From Halichondria panicea (lineage: Eukaryota; Porifera; Demospongiae; Suberitida; Halichondriidae): a stretch of 64,000 bases of DNA. Shown piece after piece: positions 19,965 through 30,194 of the stretch (position 1 is the stretch's first letter; each line of letters begins with the position of its first letter). Below the pieces are notes generated by a model that saw only the letters and a list, made by a program, of their open reading frames with translations, was not told where the DNA came from and ran no database searches. The stretch covers positions 1,155,399-1,219,398 of the forward strand of contig NC_087383.1 in assembly GCF_963675165.1 (NCBI RefSeq), read 5' to 3'. The translations under genes and the position numbers were made by a program.

Positions 19965-21572
19965 ATGTTGTCTACAAAAGCTGAAGTCTGCGATATGGAT
20001 GAGTACGAAGATGGTCTCGCTTTTCGATTTGAAATGCCCAAAGAGGATCTATCTTTGAGGGGTGTTTGCATTGAAGATGGTGTGCCCACGCTGCTTTTCA
20101 GTGTTGCTAAGAAAGTACCAACGATTATAGAGGAAGAAGTGGCCATGTGTATTCGTTTGAGCCAAGAAAACAAGCGTCCCGAGTTCTACTACAATAGATT
20201 TCTCCCTGACCACCCTCTTGCAGGAACTGGCCGACATTTTAAGCAATACAAGCCACTCTACATGAGACGCACCTCTATTGGGGAAACTCTTGCTGAAATT
20301 GACTGGCAAATGAAGTGCCTAATGGTTGGTGTTCGTAGTGACAAGAATAAGGAGAAATTCTGGTCATGGACTGAAAAAAGCAATGTTGATGGTTTGGCAA
20401 GTTTCGAAAACTTTGAACGTGATCCATCAAAGCATGGTGGTGTGTACATGAAATGCAAGCGAGTATCTATTTGTGAAGATGCAAACCAGATTCTCTTTGA
20501 AGGAGAACCAGAAATGGCAATTGATTCTGTGGAATTTCCAGCATATTCACGTTACATCACAGAACATTTTGATTCTATTGCATACTATGACGAGCCACTT
20601 TTTCTCAAAATGAAGGAGTACATAAAGCTCATTCTTGCTGTCGAGTGGCTGAAAGAAAAAGGAGTTCACTTCAGTCAGAACTGGATACGAGAGCATACAA
20701 CACCCACGTGCGATCCCCCCAAATCGTTACAAGTGGAACTCTCAGCTGAAGAAACCAACTCAACCATGAAGCAGCTAAAAGAAGAGGCAAAGAAGGCAAT
20801 GAAAGGGCCTGAAGTGTTGCAAGCCCTCTCCCAAAGCAAGTACGTGGATCGAGTCTCTGTTACGAAACCCACAGTGACAGTCAAAAGCAAAAATTTTGAA
20901 GCTAAGTTTGAGCAAACGATTGCTCATCCTGATTTTGAAAGAACAGCAGACTTGTATGTGCCTCTTGTGCAGAAGATAGTAGTGAGAGCTACCACACACG
21001 ATTTCGATTTTCTCTATGAAGGTATGGACCCAAACATGCCAGTCACCTTTGATCCAGACACTAAAGAAACTGTTACACCAGAAGTGAAATCTTGGTCTGA
21101 GCTTATGGGGGAAACTGAATTCTTTCCTTGCAAATGGCTACAAGATCCGAGCGATGTGATGGTCAGATCTCCAGCTCTCACTGGTGGCATTTCAACTACT
21201 AACATTCCTGTCCATCGAGTAAACGAACATGTACCTGTTCAATCAACGCCATGCCCACTTCAGGTGAAAGCATCTAACTTTCGAAAGGTAGAGAATATAC
21301 CATCTTCTGCTGTTCCAGCACAGCCTGTGGTTAATGCACCATCAAGTAGTGCTCTTGTTAACAGGCCAGCTATTGCAACAGGTGGAGCACAGTTAATGCA
21401 TGGACGGGAAGATTTTTGCTCAAGTTTTGGAATGTCAAGAGATGGGACAACAATTCAACAACCATCACTACACACTCACGGACTAATAACACAGCTCATT
21501 GCCGGGAAGGAGGTTGGGCCTCCTTTGAATATATCCATGCACCTCCGTCTCCCCCCTAAAGCTGAAGCATGA
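19965..21572 (+). CDS. B1: subfamily B protein of unknown family, short tail
   Basis: 535 residues from MLSTKAEVCDMDEYEDGLAF. The upstream in-frame ATG at 19935 is rejected because an intron acceptor (CTCCAG) lies between them and the same ATG is used in B3 and B4. The body parallels subfamily A: FRFEMPKEDLSLRGV, RRTSIGETLAEIDWQMKCLM, YSRYITEHFDSIAYYDEPLF, LILAVEWLKEKGVHFSQNWI, FLYEGMDPNMPVTF, SWSELMGETEFFPCKW and SPALTGGISTTNIPV. It ends early, just after LPPKAEA: compared with B4 about 11 bases are missing around 21570, so the CDSGYSS segment is lost. It is nearly identical to B4, hence a recent duplicate. Function unknown. The helical YITEHFDSIA/EWLKEK block recalls an uncharacterised bacterial and invertebrate family, but I cannot name it. 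Confidence 0.9.
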   Translation: MLSTKAEVCDMDEYEDGLAFRFEMPKEDLSLRGVCIEDGVPTLLFSVAKKVPTIIEEEVAMCIRLSQENKRPEFYYNRFLPDHPLAGTGRHFKQYKPLYMRRTSIGETLAEIDWQMKCLMVGVRSDKNKEKFWSWTEKSNVDGLASFENFERDPSKHGGVYMKCKRVSICEDANQILFEGEPEMAIDSVEFPAYSRYITEHFDSIAYYDEPLFLKMKEYIKLILAVEWLKEKGVHFSQNWIREHTTPTCDPPKSLQVELSAEETNSTMKQLKEEAKKAMKGPEVLQALSQSKYVDRVSVTKPTVTVKSKNFEAKFEQTIAHPDFERTADLYVPLVQKIVVRATTHDFDFLYEGMDPNMPVTFDPDTKETVTPEVKSWSELMGETEFFPCKWLQDPSDVMVRSPALTGGISTTNIPVHRVNEHVPVQSTPCPLQVKASNFRKVENIPSSAVPAQPVVNAPSSSALVNRPAIATGGAQLMHGREDFCSSFGMSRDGTTIQQPSLHTHGLITQLIAGKEVGPPLNISMHLRLPPKAEA

Positions 21573-22265
21573 TAGCGAATACTCAAGCATTGCAAGTACC
21601 CCTATATATGTCTGGATCTCTTCGATTGCTCTAACAGAAAAAACAATATTTATTACTGCTATTGATACTATTGGTGTTTTTATGTAACTCGAGTATAGCG
21701 ACACCTCACTAGTGATGTATAGATGCAACCTTTTTAGTTAGGCTAGTGGCTAGTAACGTATATTGTTCAGTGACTGTCTTGTTTACAATTAATGATTGTT
21801 GATATTTATTTGGTTGAGCATTATTATTGCATGAAAGTAATGGGTTCTCATGTTGCATTGGCAACTGTATTCAATGTCAAAGAGAAACAAAGCTCAAGTC
21901 GCTAAACAGTTAGTGCACGAATTTTTATCATGCAACTAATTTGCTTATGCATTTTGCTCTAGTTATGTCATCTATACCTATTGTACGTATATTCACGTGT
22001 TTTGGAACAGATTGTGCAATTCAACAAATTCTATGGTAGTTTCCTAGGGTATTTTGTAGGCATCGCTGTAATGTACATGCATGACTCATGACTACATTGC
22101 TGATTAAACATTTTGTGCTATAAGCACACTTCGAAAAATCTAGCTGCTAGTGAGTGTATTGCTATGTCCTGAAAAACTTGATATGTGTATGCATTGTCAT
22201 TATGTCCTGAAAAAAGACTTGGTTACTTGATATGTGTATGTTTTTTCATTTTACAACGGTTGTTT
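21573..22265 (+). other. Scar of a deleted A-type gene downstream of B1
   Basis: 21900-22135 matches the stretch downstream of the B4-side last DHX34 exon and the A3 promoter (CTAAACAGTTAGTGCAC, ACTAATTTGCTTATGCATTT, TTTTGTGCTATAAGCAC). At about 22127-22140 it jumps to the last codons of the A3/B3 tail (CTAGCTGCTAGTGAGTGTAT, TGCTATGTCCTGA). The whole A3-equivalent coding region is therefore deleted here. Confidence 0.7.
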
Positions 22266-22420
22266 ACAAAGGAACACCCACTCAATGATGTTAATAACAG
22301 TCCTATAGCTTCCCCTATTGGTTTCCCTAGTTTCCCTGGCCTACAGCACTGCATGGAGATTATTATGATATATGCTAAATATCTGGCTCTAGTGTGCAGC
22401 TGAGTCTGAAACTATATATG
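22266..22420 (+). promoter_or_regulatory. Orphan A/B-type promoter and first exon
   Basis: GGAACACCCACTCAATGATG, GGTTTCCCTAGTTTCCC, GCTGAGTCTGAAACTATATAT and a donor GTAAGTTGTGCTCTAATCAA (from 22420) match the promoters and first exons of B2, A2 and A4. No A or B gene follows; the next coding exons on this strand belong to the gene at 23835-29167. Confidence 0.6.
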
Positions 22421-22499
22421 TAAGTTGTGCTCTAATCAAAGGACTAAATTATTGCTGCATAAATTTATTATACACATCATCACATGCATAATGAATATT

Positions 22500-22552
22500 C
22501 CAGCCCCGATTAAATGTTATCGACCTAGCGTTCAAATAGAATCCGGGGCTGG
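22500..22552. repeat. 53-bp hairpin, CCAGCCCCGATT ends
   Basis: CCAGCCCCGATT and AATCCGGGGCTGG are inverted repeats around a short loop. It resembles the TAGCCTCGA hairpins in build but not in sequence. Confidence 0.7.
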
Positions 22553-22559
22553 CTGTGCA

Positions 22560-23425
22560 AGACTACATAATGAATGGCAACCGAAGGTGGAATCTCATTT
22601 ATAATGTTGCACTTTCAGCAAGTGGGGTATAAGCCTAATAAGGAAATTAGCAATGAATAATATTATTGTACTTTGCCAGGTTACTTTCCCTGCAGAGCAT
22701 ACGACACTCGGTTAAGCTCACGCTATTTCTTGATTGAAGGCAAGAAAGACAAAGAAGTCATTAAAAATACATTCCAATGACAACATTCAACTGGTGGCAA
22801 GTATCTAAGCGCCATAAAGAGACAAGTTTAGAGCATAAAACTCTGTGAATTTGTTGCTGGCTAGTAGCTAGAGTTTTAAAAGTAGAGATTAGGTTTGTTG
22901 TAAGAACCAAGGCTCAGATGTTGGCAGTGATCCTATCCTGAATGCAGGCACAGAATACTTAGAATTACACTAAAAACAATAATATCTCAAAATCTAAGTG
23001 GTGGTTGAAATTGGTTGAAAAGCTATTTCACATCAGCATAAGCCCAACAATCAAACAGCCTGATCTTAAAAACGTCAAGTGTATTTCTTGAAAGATACAC
23101 GCCAAACTAAATCCACTATCCTGATTCCAAATATACAGTCTTGAATGATATTCATGCACACGTTAAGAGATTCATAATCCTTTTGGCTGGTCATATGACC
23201 GTGCCGTACCTCCTCTGCTTTCCCTGGGTATGCCCCGGGGAAAGTACCTGGGGTTCTACCTGGGTTAGACTCCCACACAACCCTGGTACAAAAGCAAACA
23301 CTGGTGCATGCACACAGTACGCTGGTTTGTGACAACTTTTATGGTGTGTCAGTGACTGTCTCTGCTTTTATTCTCAACTTGAAACTTTGAAGTGCTAAGC
23401 TTACAAGGTATATATACCATGGTAT
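22560..23425. other. Spacer or intron, no gene seen
   Basis: No supportable exon. If the orphan promoter serves the next gene, this is its first intron. A CCCGGGG-bearing patch (GGGTATGCCCCGGGGAAAGT) lies near 23225. Confidence 0.4.
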
Positions 23426-23426
23426 A

Positions 23427-23631
23427 CCGTATTATAGTATACTAGAATGTGTTGCGAGCATTAAACATTTGCGAACTTTGCGAGGGCTGATCAATTCGCA
23501 ACAATAAAATCCGCAAAACCTAAATTAATACACACGATCCTTGCCAGAACACAACAGTTAGATCGCAACTTTTCTGCTGATTTGGCTCATTCGCAAAGGT
23601 TTTTCACCAGTAAAATATTCTAGTAATATGG
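23427..23631. mobile_element. MITE, CCGTATTATAGTATACTAGA ends, imperfect TIRs
   Basis: Left CCGTATTATAGTATACTAGA and right TATTCTAGTAATATGG, flanked by TA, with TTCGCAA/TTGCGAA-rich arms inside. A Tc1/mariner-type MITE older than the one at 6622. Confidence 0.6.
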
Positions 23632-23834
23632 TATGTATAAATCTACTATCTATATCAGTACAGTAAACTATTATTATTTTTATACAGTCTCTCTGCACCA
23701 GCAAAAAGTGTGACTAACTGAACCTTTCATGATGGCTTAGGGTGGTCTTGGTAGGTATAGATCTATTATTGATGCCCTAGCTGGTTTTTATACGTAAAAT
23801 TGTTATTTCACCAGTAATTATTCGTCTTCTTTAG

Positions 23835-26800
23835 GTTCTAATTTTAAACAGTTCCCATCTCCTGCTTCAATCCCAGGACAGAGTGAGTACACACTATATA
23901 AGAGTTACGATAATAGTGCTGCATGTATACAGATTTCCAATTACTCATGTATGATTATAGTATTTCCATGAGTACACATTTTACAATGTTACTCTCGTAT
24001 GTACGCAAATATATAAATGTTTATTTGGTATCGCCCAAAGCAGTGAAACACATAATTATTAGCTATAAAGATGAGTTCACAACAGTAAAACAAACAAAAT
24101 GAAAATACCACGGGGTAGGTGCTAATGCCTCGGTGAAAAGTTGCACCTAAAGCTAGCTAATAACAAGGGCTGATAAAGAGAAGAGGGCATGCAACTCACT
24201 ATTAGTCCAACGTGCGAGCAAAAACTGCTATTTATAGCTATCTGCACATGTACTGTACACAATACTGTACTTTTCCAGTATATTCCACTGCCCACTTACA
24301 GTTTTTGCTTGCAAGCTGTTGCATGCCCTCTTCTCTTTATCAGCCCTTTCTAATTTGCATGCAGAGACTAGTGCGTAGCAATATCTGTTAACTATTTTAC
24401 TTAGTATAGTTAGCTATGCACTAGATTGCTAGCTATTCTTAGTATCGATTATTTCCCACTTTTTTGCAAACATTAAAAGTAAGTACAAACTACCATAAAC
24501 CTCGTATTGTGCTCATGCTAAACTTATACCTGTAGGAATCCTCTCTCTCACCAATGAGCTAACTGCCTTAGTATAATCATAGATATAAGAAGGGAAAGGG
24601 ATGGGAAACGCAGCATTGACGATCCGCGTTTTGGTCAATGTTTTCTTCTTTATTTCCTCTGCCCATGCTTTTAGCTAGTACTAGGCTATAAACTATAGCT
24701 ACTGAACTCCACTGCTCTAATACAACACTGCTAAATGCCAGAAGTTGATCTGTGTTTCGCCTCTAGACACCCCGCCAACCCAGCGGGAAATGTTATTACT
24801 ATCATTCACAGCTCCCCACTTGGACTCTTAGTCCTGTGCTGAGCATCCACGCCTACTGTGCATCATATAGAAGCATTGTGTATCTCACCTGCACCAAGAG
24901 CTTAAAAGCTTTCAAAGGCAGTTTTTTGAGTGTTGTATTATCGTTTCGGCTCTATCTAGTGGCTTTGTGTACCTTCTACAAGGAGAGGCTGTGACTACAG
25001 CCCAAAATATTAATGATTCCCTCTTTCTTAAGTAGCTGGGCATTGTATGTAAGTAAAATCAAAGCCACTTGGCTTTCTGAGGTTGGTAAGTAGTGTCTTA
25101 GTAAGCTGGTTTTGAAAAGCAGACTTTTGTGTACCTATTTAGAAAGTTATATCGAATGTAGGTAAATGTCTCATTGATAGTTGGTTCATCGTATCGGCAC
25201 AGTAATTTACGACAGAACTTTGCTACATTTCCATAATTCTCTATCTTGTCTGTGACTGGAATATTCAACGGTATACAGACAGAGCTCCTCTCAAGAATTT
25301 ACCTGTCCAAGCTGCTTTTTACCAGAGGAGTAGGAAGATGTTTTTGTAAGGGGGTGCTGATGTGGCTGGAGGCCACTGAAAAATCTGGGGGTCCGGGGGC
25401 TTGCCCCCGCAAAATTTTGGCATTCTACATTCCCGGAGATAAATTCTGAGCAAATTTGGTATAAAATTATCAGTATCAAAATTTGCCCAAATAATTAATT
25501 CTACATGAGTTTACCTGGATAAATTGTTCTGTTATTATAGAGTGGGTATGAATATACAATAAGGTTCATGTTCATCATCAGGTTCATGTTCATTTAAAAA
25601 ATGTGCAATGTGCTTGCTCTTTATAAGAGATATCTACGATGTGGTTCATGTAGCTGACCTTTGTACTGTGTACGTAACTATGCTAGCTAGCTAGCTAGCT
25701 CTAGCTCTAGCTCGACTACTAGCTAGCTAGCTGTTCTGAACTTCATGGAGCAAGTAGGTAAGGTAGCATGAGATAAGGGGGTGCTCCAGCACCCTGAGCA
25801 CCCGTGCTTCCTACGCCACTGTGTAAATGCTTGGAGGGGTCTCACTAACTATTGCTACTACCTTGTTGTGACTGTTCCGCTAGCCATTGCTAATACATGA
25901 AGGGACAGAACATTTTATAGACCAGATCTTCTGTCTTAGAGTGTAGATTCTGTAACCCCAGTGACCTTGTTCAGCTTCTTTCTGATTTCACTGAGGTATA
26001 CAGGGATTTTCTGCAAGTAATTGCATGGACCAGTAGATATTCGTCATGTTTGTGGAAAGTATGGGCTCTATAGGGGTAGCTTTATAATGGCATGCATACA
26101 CTGCCTGGTCGTTTAGATAAATTGTTGACTGTGAAACAGCCTGATGCCTCCAATTCTCTGCCACATAATACGCCACTTAACTCCTCTTGATAAGGACGTG
26201 GTTACCCAAGGCAACTAGAGTTTATGCTGAATACTGTACAAGGTATAGCTAGATCTATATATCCACATAAAGATCTGGTCTATAGAATCTTCTGTTCCAA
26301 AATTTAAACTTTGTCCCTTGCTCTATAGTATTGTACTTATGTAAACTGTTACACTTATCTCAAGTGATTTTTTGCAAACTTCCAAGTGAGCTGCAAAAAA
26401 GGGCAGTGTACCTCAGTGAAATCAGAAAGAAGCTAAACAAGGTCACTGGGGTTACAGAATCTACATTAAAGCTAGCTACATGCACTCTAAGACAGGACTG
26501 AAGATCTGGTCTATAAAATGTTCTGCAAACTTTGTCCCTTGCTCTAATACAACACTGCATGAGTATTGTGGTTTATTTATGTAAACTATTACACTTATCT
26601 CAAGTGGTTTTTTGCAATTTACTATTTGCCCCAAACTTCCAAGTGAGCTGCAAAGGGCAGTATAATAATAGTTTCATGCACCTCTATAATTGTTATACAT
26701 GCGGCTTGTATATATATTAGCTAAACCTATAATGAACTGTTTATAGGTGAATCCAGTTGCTCTGCTGGGTCTATCGGCTCTTATCCTAGTGGTGCTGAAG

Positions 26801-29167
26801 GTACCCTGTTTACTGGTGAGTTTCTTAGCCTTGGGGATCAACCTGATGATAATAGTGTATGACATTGAATAGCAGATACATCATGCAGATAGTTTGTGGA
26901 CATGCCATTAATTAGTGAACAACTATGAAGATAGTTGTTCGATATTTTGACATGTACATCCCTAGCTATATCCATGCAGGTGTCCCTGCCACTTGCTCAG
27001 AGGACAATGCGGTTCTCCCTACAACCTGCTCTGCCAATGATGTGGACCATGCTGTAACTCTAGACCACACTGGATATGGTGAGGAGATATGATTTGGTTT
27101 TCTTGTATATCCATGCATGCATTCTCTACAGTGGTGCCTCCTCTGCATGGATCAGACCAGTCACTAGACAGCGGAACTTTCGTGGATGATGTTGATATTG
27201 CTGTTAACTGCAAGTGCCCATGTGGTCATACAGACTTTTCACACATTCTCAATCCTCCACCTGATTGTCTGGCCAATCGCCATTCTGATAGCCGAAACTT
27301 CCCAGAGCTTGATATGAAATCTAGCAAGGACAAGGAAATAGCTCAGAAGCAGCTGAAAATGGAACTTGAAAGACAAACTCGAATAATCAAGCAAAAGTTT
27401 AGAACATTTGGATTGGCTGTATACAACTATGCAAAATCTATTCCTGATGTTGAAAGTATCTTGAAGGAGGCTCTTTCACTTGATGGGGAAGTTGTTGAGA
27501 GATTAGACTTTGAGAGTTTGTACCCAAAATTCAGGGAAGGAGCTGACCTCATCAATTTCGATAAATTGTTACATTGCCTCACCAATTTGAAGTCATGTGA
27601 TACAGGTGAAGAAAGTGAGCTCAGACATCTTGCTGAAGAAGCCGCTGAAAAGTACGAGGCTTCTTTCAAAGAGTATGCTCAGCAGCGAGTCGTCCTTGTA
27701 CCTACCATTCTGCAAGATGCCACTGGACATCCTCCGAATTCAGTGTACAAAAAGCTAAAGATAAAAGTCGAAGAAAAGTTTCAAAGCTTTGTAATCAAGC
27801 ATTTGATCGATTTCAAGGAAGTCCTGAAAAGAATTTTGAAATTGGCTCCAGATGTTTACCTTCGGGTCACCTCCATCAGGGAAGGCTGCGTGGAAATTTG
27901 CTTTGAGATGATCGGTTTGCATGCTGACACACACCTCAGTCTCAACGATGTTCAAAAACAGGAAATGTTGGCCAACAACATCACCCTCATTGAATATGAT
28001 GGACATGTATCCTACTGCTGCTGCGAGCTTTGCAATGATAAGGTATTTTGCATTACTTAGAACATAGATAGAGTAGAGAGGGATTGGAAACGGAAGTACC
28101 CTTGAAGTACCATCCGTGCATCTCTGCGGTTTAATCGAGGCTTACTTTTTAACGCGAGGGCTAAACATGAATAATTCATGAGAATTGTTTTGCTCTCTGT
28201 AAGAAGTCCACGAGCAGTTCTGCTGCTAAACATCAACTTTCATCTCATACTCGAGGCTATTTTGGACACAGGACACTATTTAGTTACACAGCCTTAGCTA
28301 TATAGGAACACAAGCATGAACAGAAGAAGCGCTCTGTGTACCTCTAGCTACTTCACGACAATCGAGCTTCGTTTCCAATTGATACCTACTATCAGGGGGC
28401 ATGTGATTCAGATGGGGGTAGCTCTGAGATGTATGCATTGGACACAATAAGTTTCCCGGGCTTTTGTGGGAGTTATGAAGAGATACACGGATGGTCCCAG
28501 AGCCACTACGTAGACTTCATTGTAAAACATCACGTGAATCACTTCCGTTTCCAATCCCTCTCTACTCTATCTATGCTTAGAACAAGTGGGTGTAATAAAT
28601 TCATGATTGGCTGTGCTTAAAATTAAATGATTGTAGACCAGTGTATACAGTATCAGGAGTGCATGAATACTTTTCTCATAGAGCTCCAGGGATACTATCA
28701 GGAAGGTGTACAATGCTGTGTGCCTAGCTGGCTTCCAAAAAGTTGAACTTGATGGTAAATCTAACCATAACTTTAGTGTGCATGTTAATTAATACAATTG
28801 ATATGCACAGATGTTGATAGTAGCGACGAACATACATTGGGTTGCCCATACCTATCTCCTCAGGTTTGTATTGTAATAAATTTTCCCAACTTTATGCTGT
28901 GCTGTAATAATTATAGGCAAGCAGTGAAAATGTGTGCTCCATTAAAGAGTGTCCCTCGTGTGGAATAAAGCTTCGACGCTGTTCTATGGAGGTTAGTATC
29001 CTAATGTTTTTCACATACATGCACTCTTAATAATACAGTACCACCTCCTCCAATGTGAGAGAAGTGATAGCAGCTGCCCAAGCTCCTCTGATGAGTCTAA
29101 CACCGAGGAACTGCCCTGTCACAGTGTAAAACAGGTACATTATCAACTGCATACTTCCCTCAAATAA
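23835..29167 (+). CDS. Multi-exon gene with helical domain and C-terminal C2HC finger
   Basis: Exons that splice in frame: 23835-23882, 26747-26815, 26980-27078, 27132-28042, 28682-28754, 28811-28863, 28917-28991, 29039-29167 (TAA). The first three are short Ser/Gly/Thr-rich exons of equal phase. The large one starts with CKCPCGHTDF, then a charged helical region (KDKEIAQKQLKMELERQTRI, KFRTFGLAVYNYAKS, AEKYEASFKEYAQQRV) and ends VYLRVTSIREGCVEICFEMI. An I..GC...F ending after a helical domain is a pattern I associate with a domain that is expanded in sponges and cnidarians, often beside NACHT or death-fold genes; this is recollection. The last exons give CPSCGIKLRRCSMEYHLLQC, a C2HC finger split by an intron. 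The first coding exon and start are not found. It lies where the duplicated unit would hold an A gene. Confidence 0.7.
24165..24348. mobile_element. MITE with TIR AAGGGCTGATAAAGAGAAGA, complete
   Basis: Both ends are present (AAGGGCTGATAAAGAGAAGA and its complement ending CAGCCCTT), with an inner palindrome GGGCATGCAAC...GTTGCATGCCC. Same family as 13749-13941. It lies in an intron of the gene at 23835-29167. Confidence 0.9.
25323..25821. mobile_element. hAT-like non-autonomous element, degraded
   Basis: Left end CAGAGGAGTAGGAAG and right end CTTCCTACGCCACTG are inverted, each followed inward by AAGGGGGTGCT. The interior has the GGGGTCCGGGGGCTTGCCCC motif common to old elements and a CTAG tandem run (25681-25735). 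The terminus type suggests hAT; no target duplication is clear. Confidence 0.6.
25825..26740. other. Intron with a short internal duplication
   Basis: The patch TAGACCAGATCTTCTGTCTTAG (25918) recurs inverted near 26490-26515, and AACTTTGTCCCTTGCTCTA recurs at 26307 and 26527, each followed by the CACTTATCTCAAGTG and TTCCAAGTGAGCTGCAAA blocks. No exon is seen. Confidence 0.5.
28081..28600. repeat. Inverted-repeat element in an intron, about 500 bp
   Basis: ATAGATAGAGTAGAGAGGGATTGGAAACGGAAGT at the left and ACTTCCGTTTCCAATCCCTCTCTACTCTATCTAT at the right are complementary, so the intron between exons 27132 and 28682 holds a foldback or MITE-like insertion. No coding sense. Confidence 0.75.
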
Positions 29168-29771
29168 GAATGCGTAATTTAAAAATTTGTCAATGAAAAT
29201 AGCTTCTGACTCACTGTTGACAGGAATCCATATAAATATGAGAAGGAGCAACGTATACTCGAGGTTCACGTTTCACAACATCATGTGTAGGGATTTAACT
29301 CCCTAGTAACTCTGCATATATGGAAATGCGGTTATAGCCACTTACAACACATGATCCCTGTAGCTCTTTTTTTTCTTGACAATCGACAAGTATTCTACAC
29401 ACTACCTGATGTATGTAAATCGGTCGTTAACCTGTGATGGCCACGGGTTATTATAGTAGTCCGTTGAGGGGTCTGTTTGTGATTTCTGAGTCTACTCACC
29501 TGGATGCCATAGCACTGCGTTTACAGCATGGATAGCCTCCACACAACAAGTTATTAGCTTTAATAGTGGCAGATATTGATGTTAAAGCTTCGGTGTCAAA
29601 TAAAAGCGAGCAAAAGCGAACTTGCACGTTGGCCATAGGAGCAGATATACATGTACTGTGTATATGTACATAGTAGGTGAGCAGGCTCAGAAATCACAAA
29701 CAGACAAACCATATGGCTACGCGTCTCGGGTAATAAAATGTACTCTAAGTGGGTCTGCTCTAAACTTAGAG

Positions 29772-29976
29772 CTAATTACTTTGGAACACCCACTCAATGA
29801 TGTTAGTAAACAGTGGTAATTTTCCTGGTGGGTAATTTCTCGTGGTGTCCCTGCATGGCTATTCAGCACTATAATTATAAAGTAGTTGGTGCTGTGTATG
29901 CATTGCATGCATGCATCAAATATCTGGTCACTAGTGTGAAGCTGAGTCTGAAACTATATAATAATATTGGTCTATG
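29772..29976 (+). promoter_or_regulatory. B2 promoter and non-coding first exon, A-like type
   Basis: GGAACACCCACTCAATGATG, GTGGTAATTTTCCTGGTGGG, TATAAAGTAG (29877-29886), GCTGAGTCTGAAACTATATA and a donor GTAAGTTGCTCTAATCAA at 29976. This is the promoter form found before A2 and A4, not the one before B1, B3 and B4. Confidence 0.6.
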
Positions 29977-30194
29977 TAAGTTGCTCTAATCAATGGACTA
30001 ATGACATTGCATAAATTTATTATACAACGTGCATGCATTACTGTGAGCATAGAAACTAGTATAATGCATGCAAGAATGCATTCATTAAAACTATAGATCT
30101 ATAATTATCATTTGCTCTCAATTTCCAGCAACTGTCTACAAAAGCTGAATTTTGCGATGTGGGTGAGTACGAAGGTCTCGCCTTCCGATTTGAA

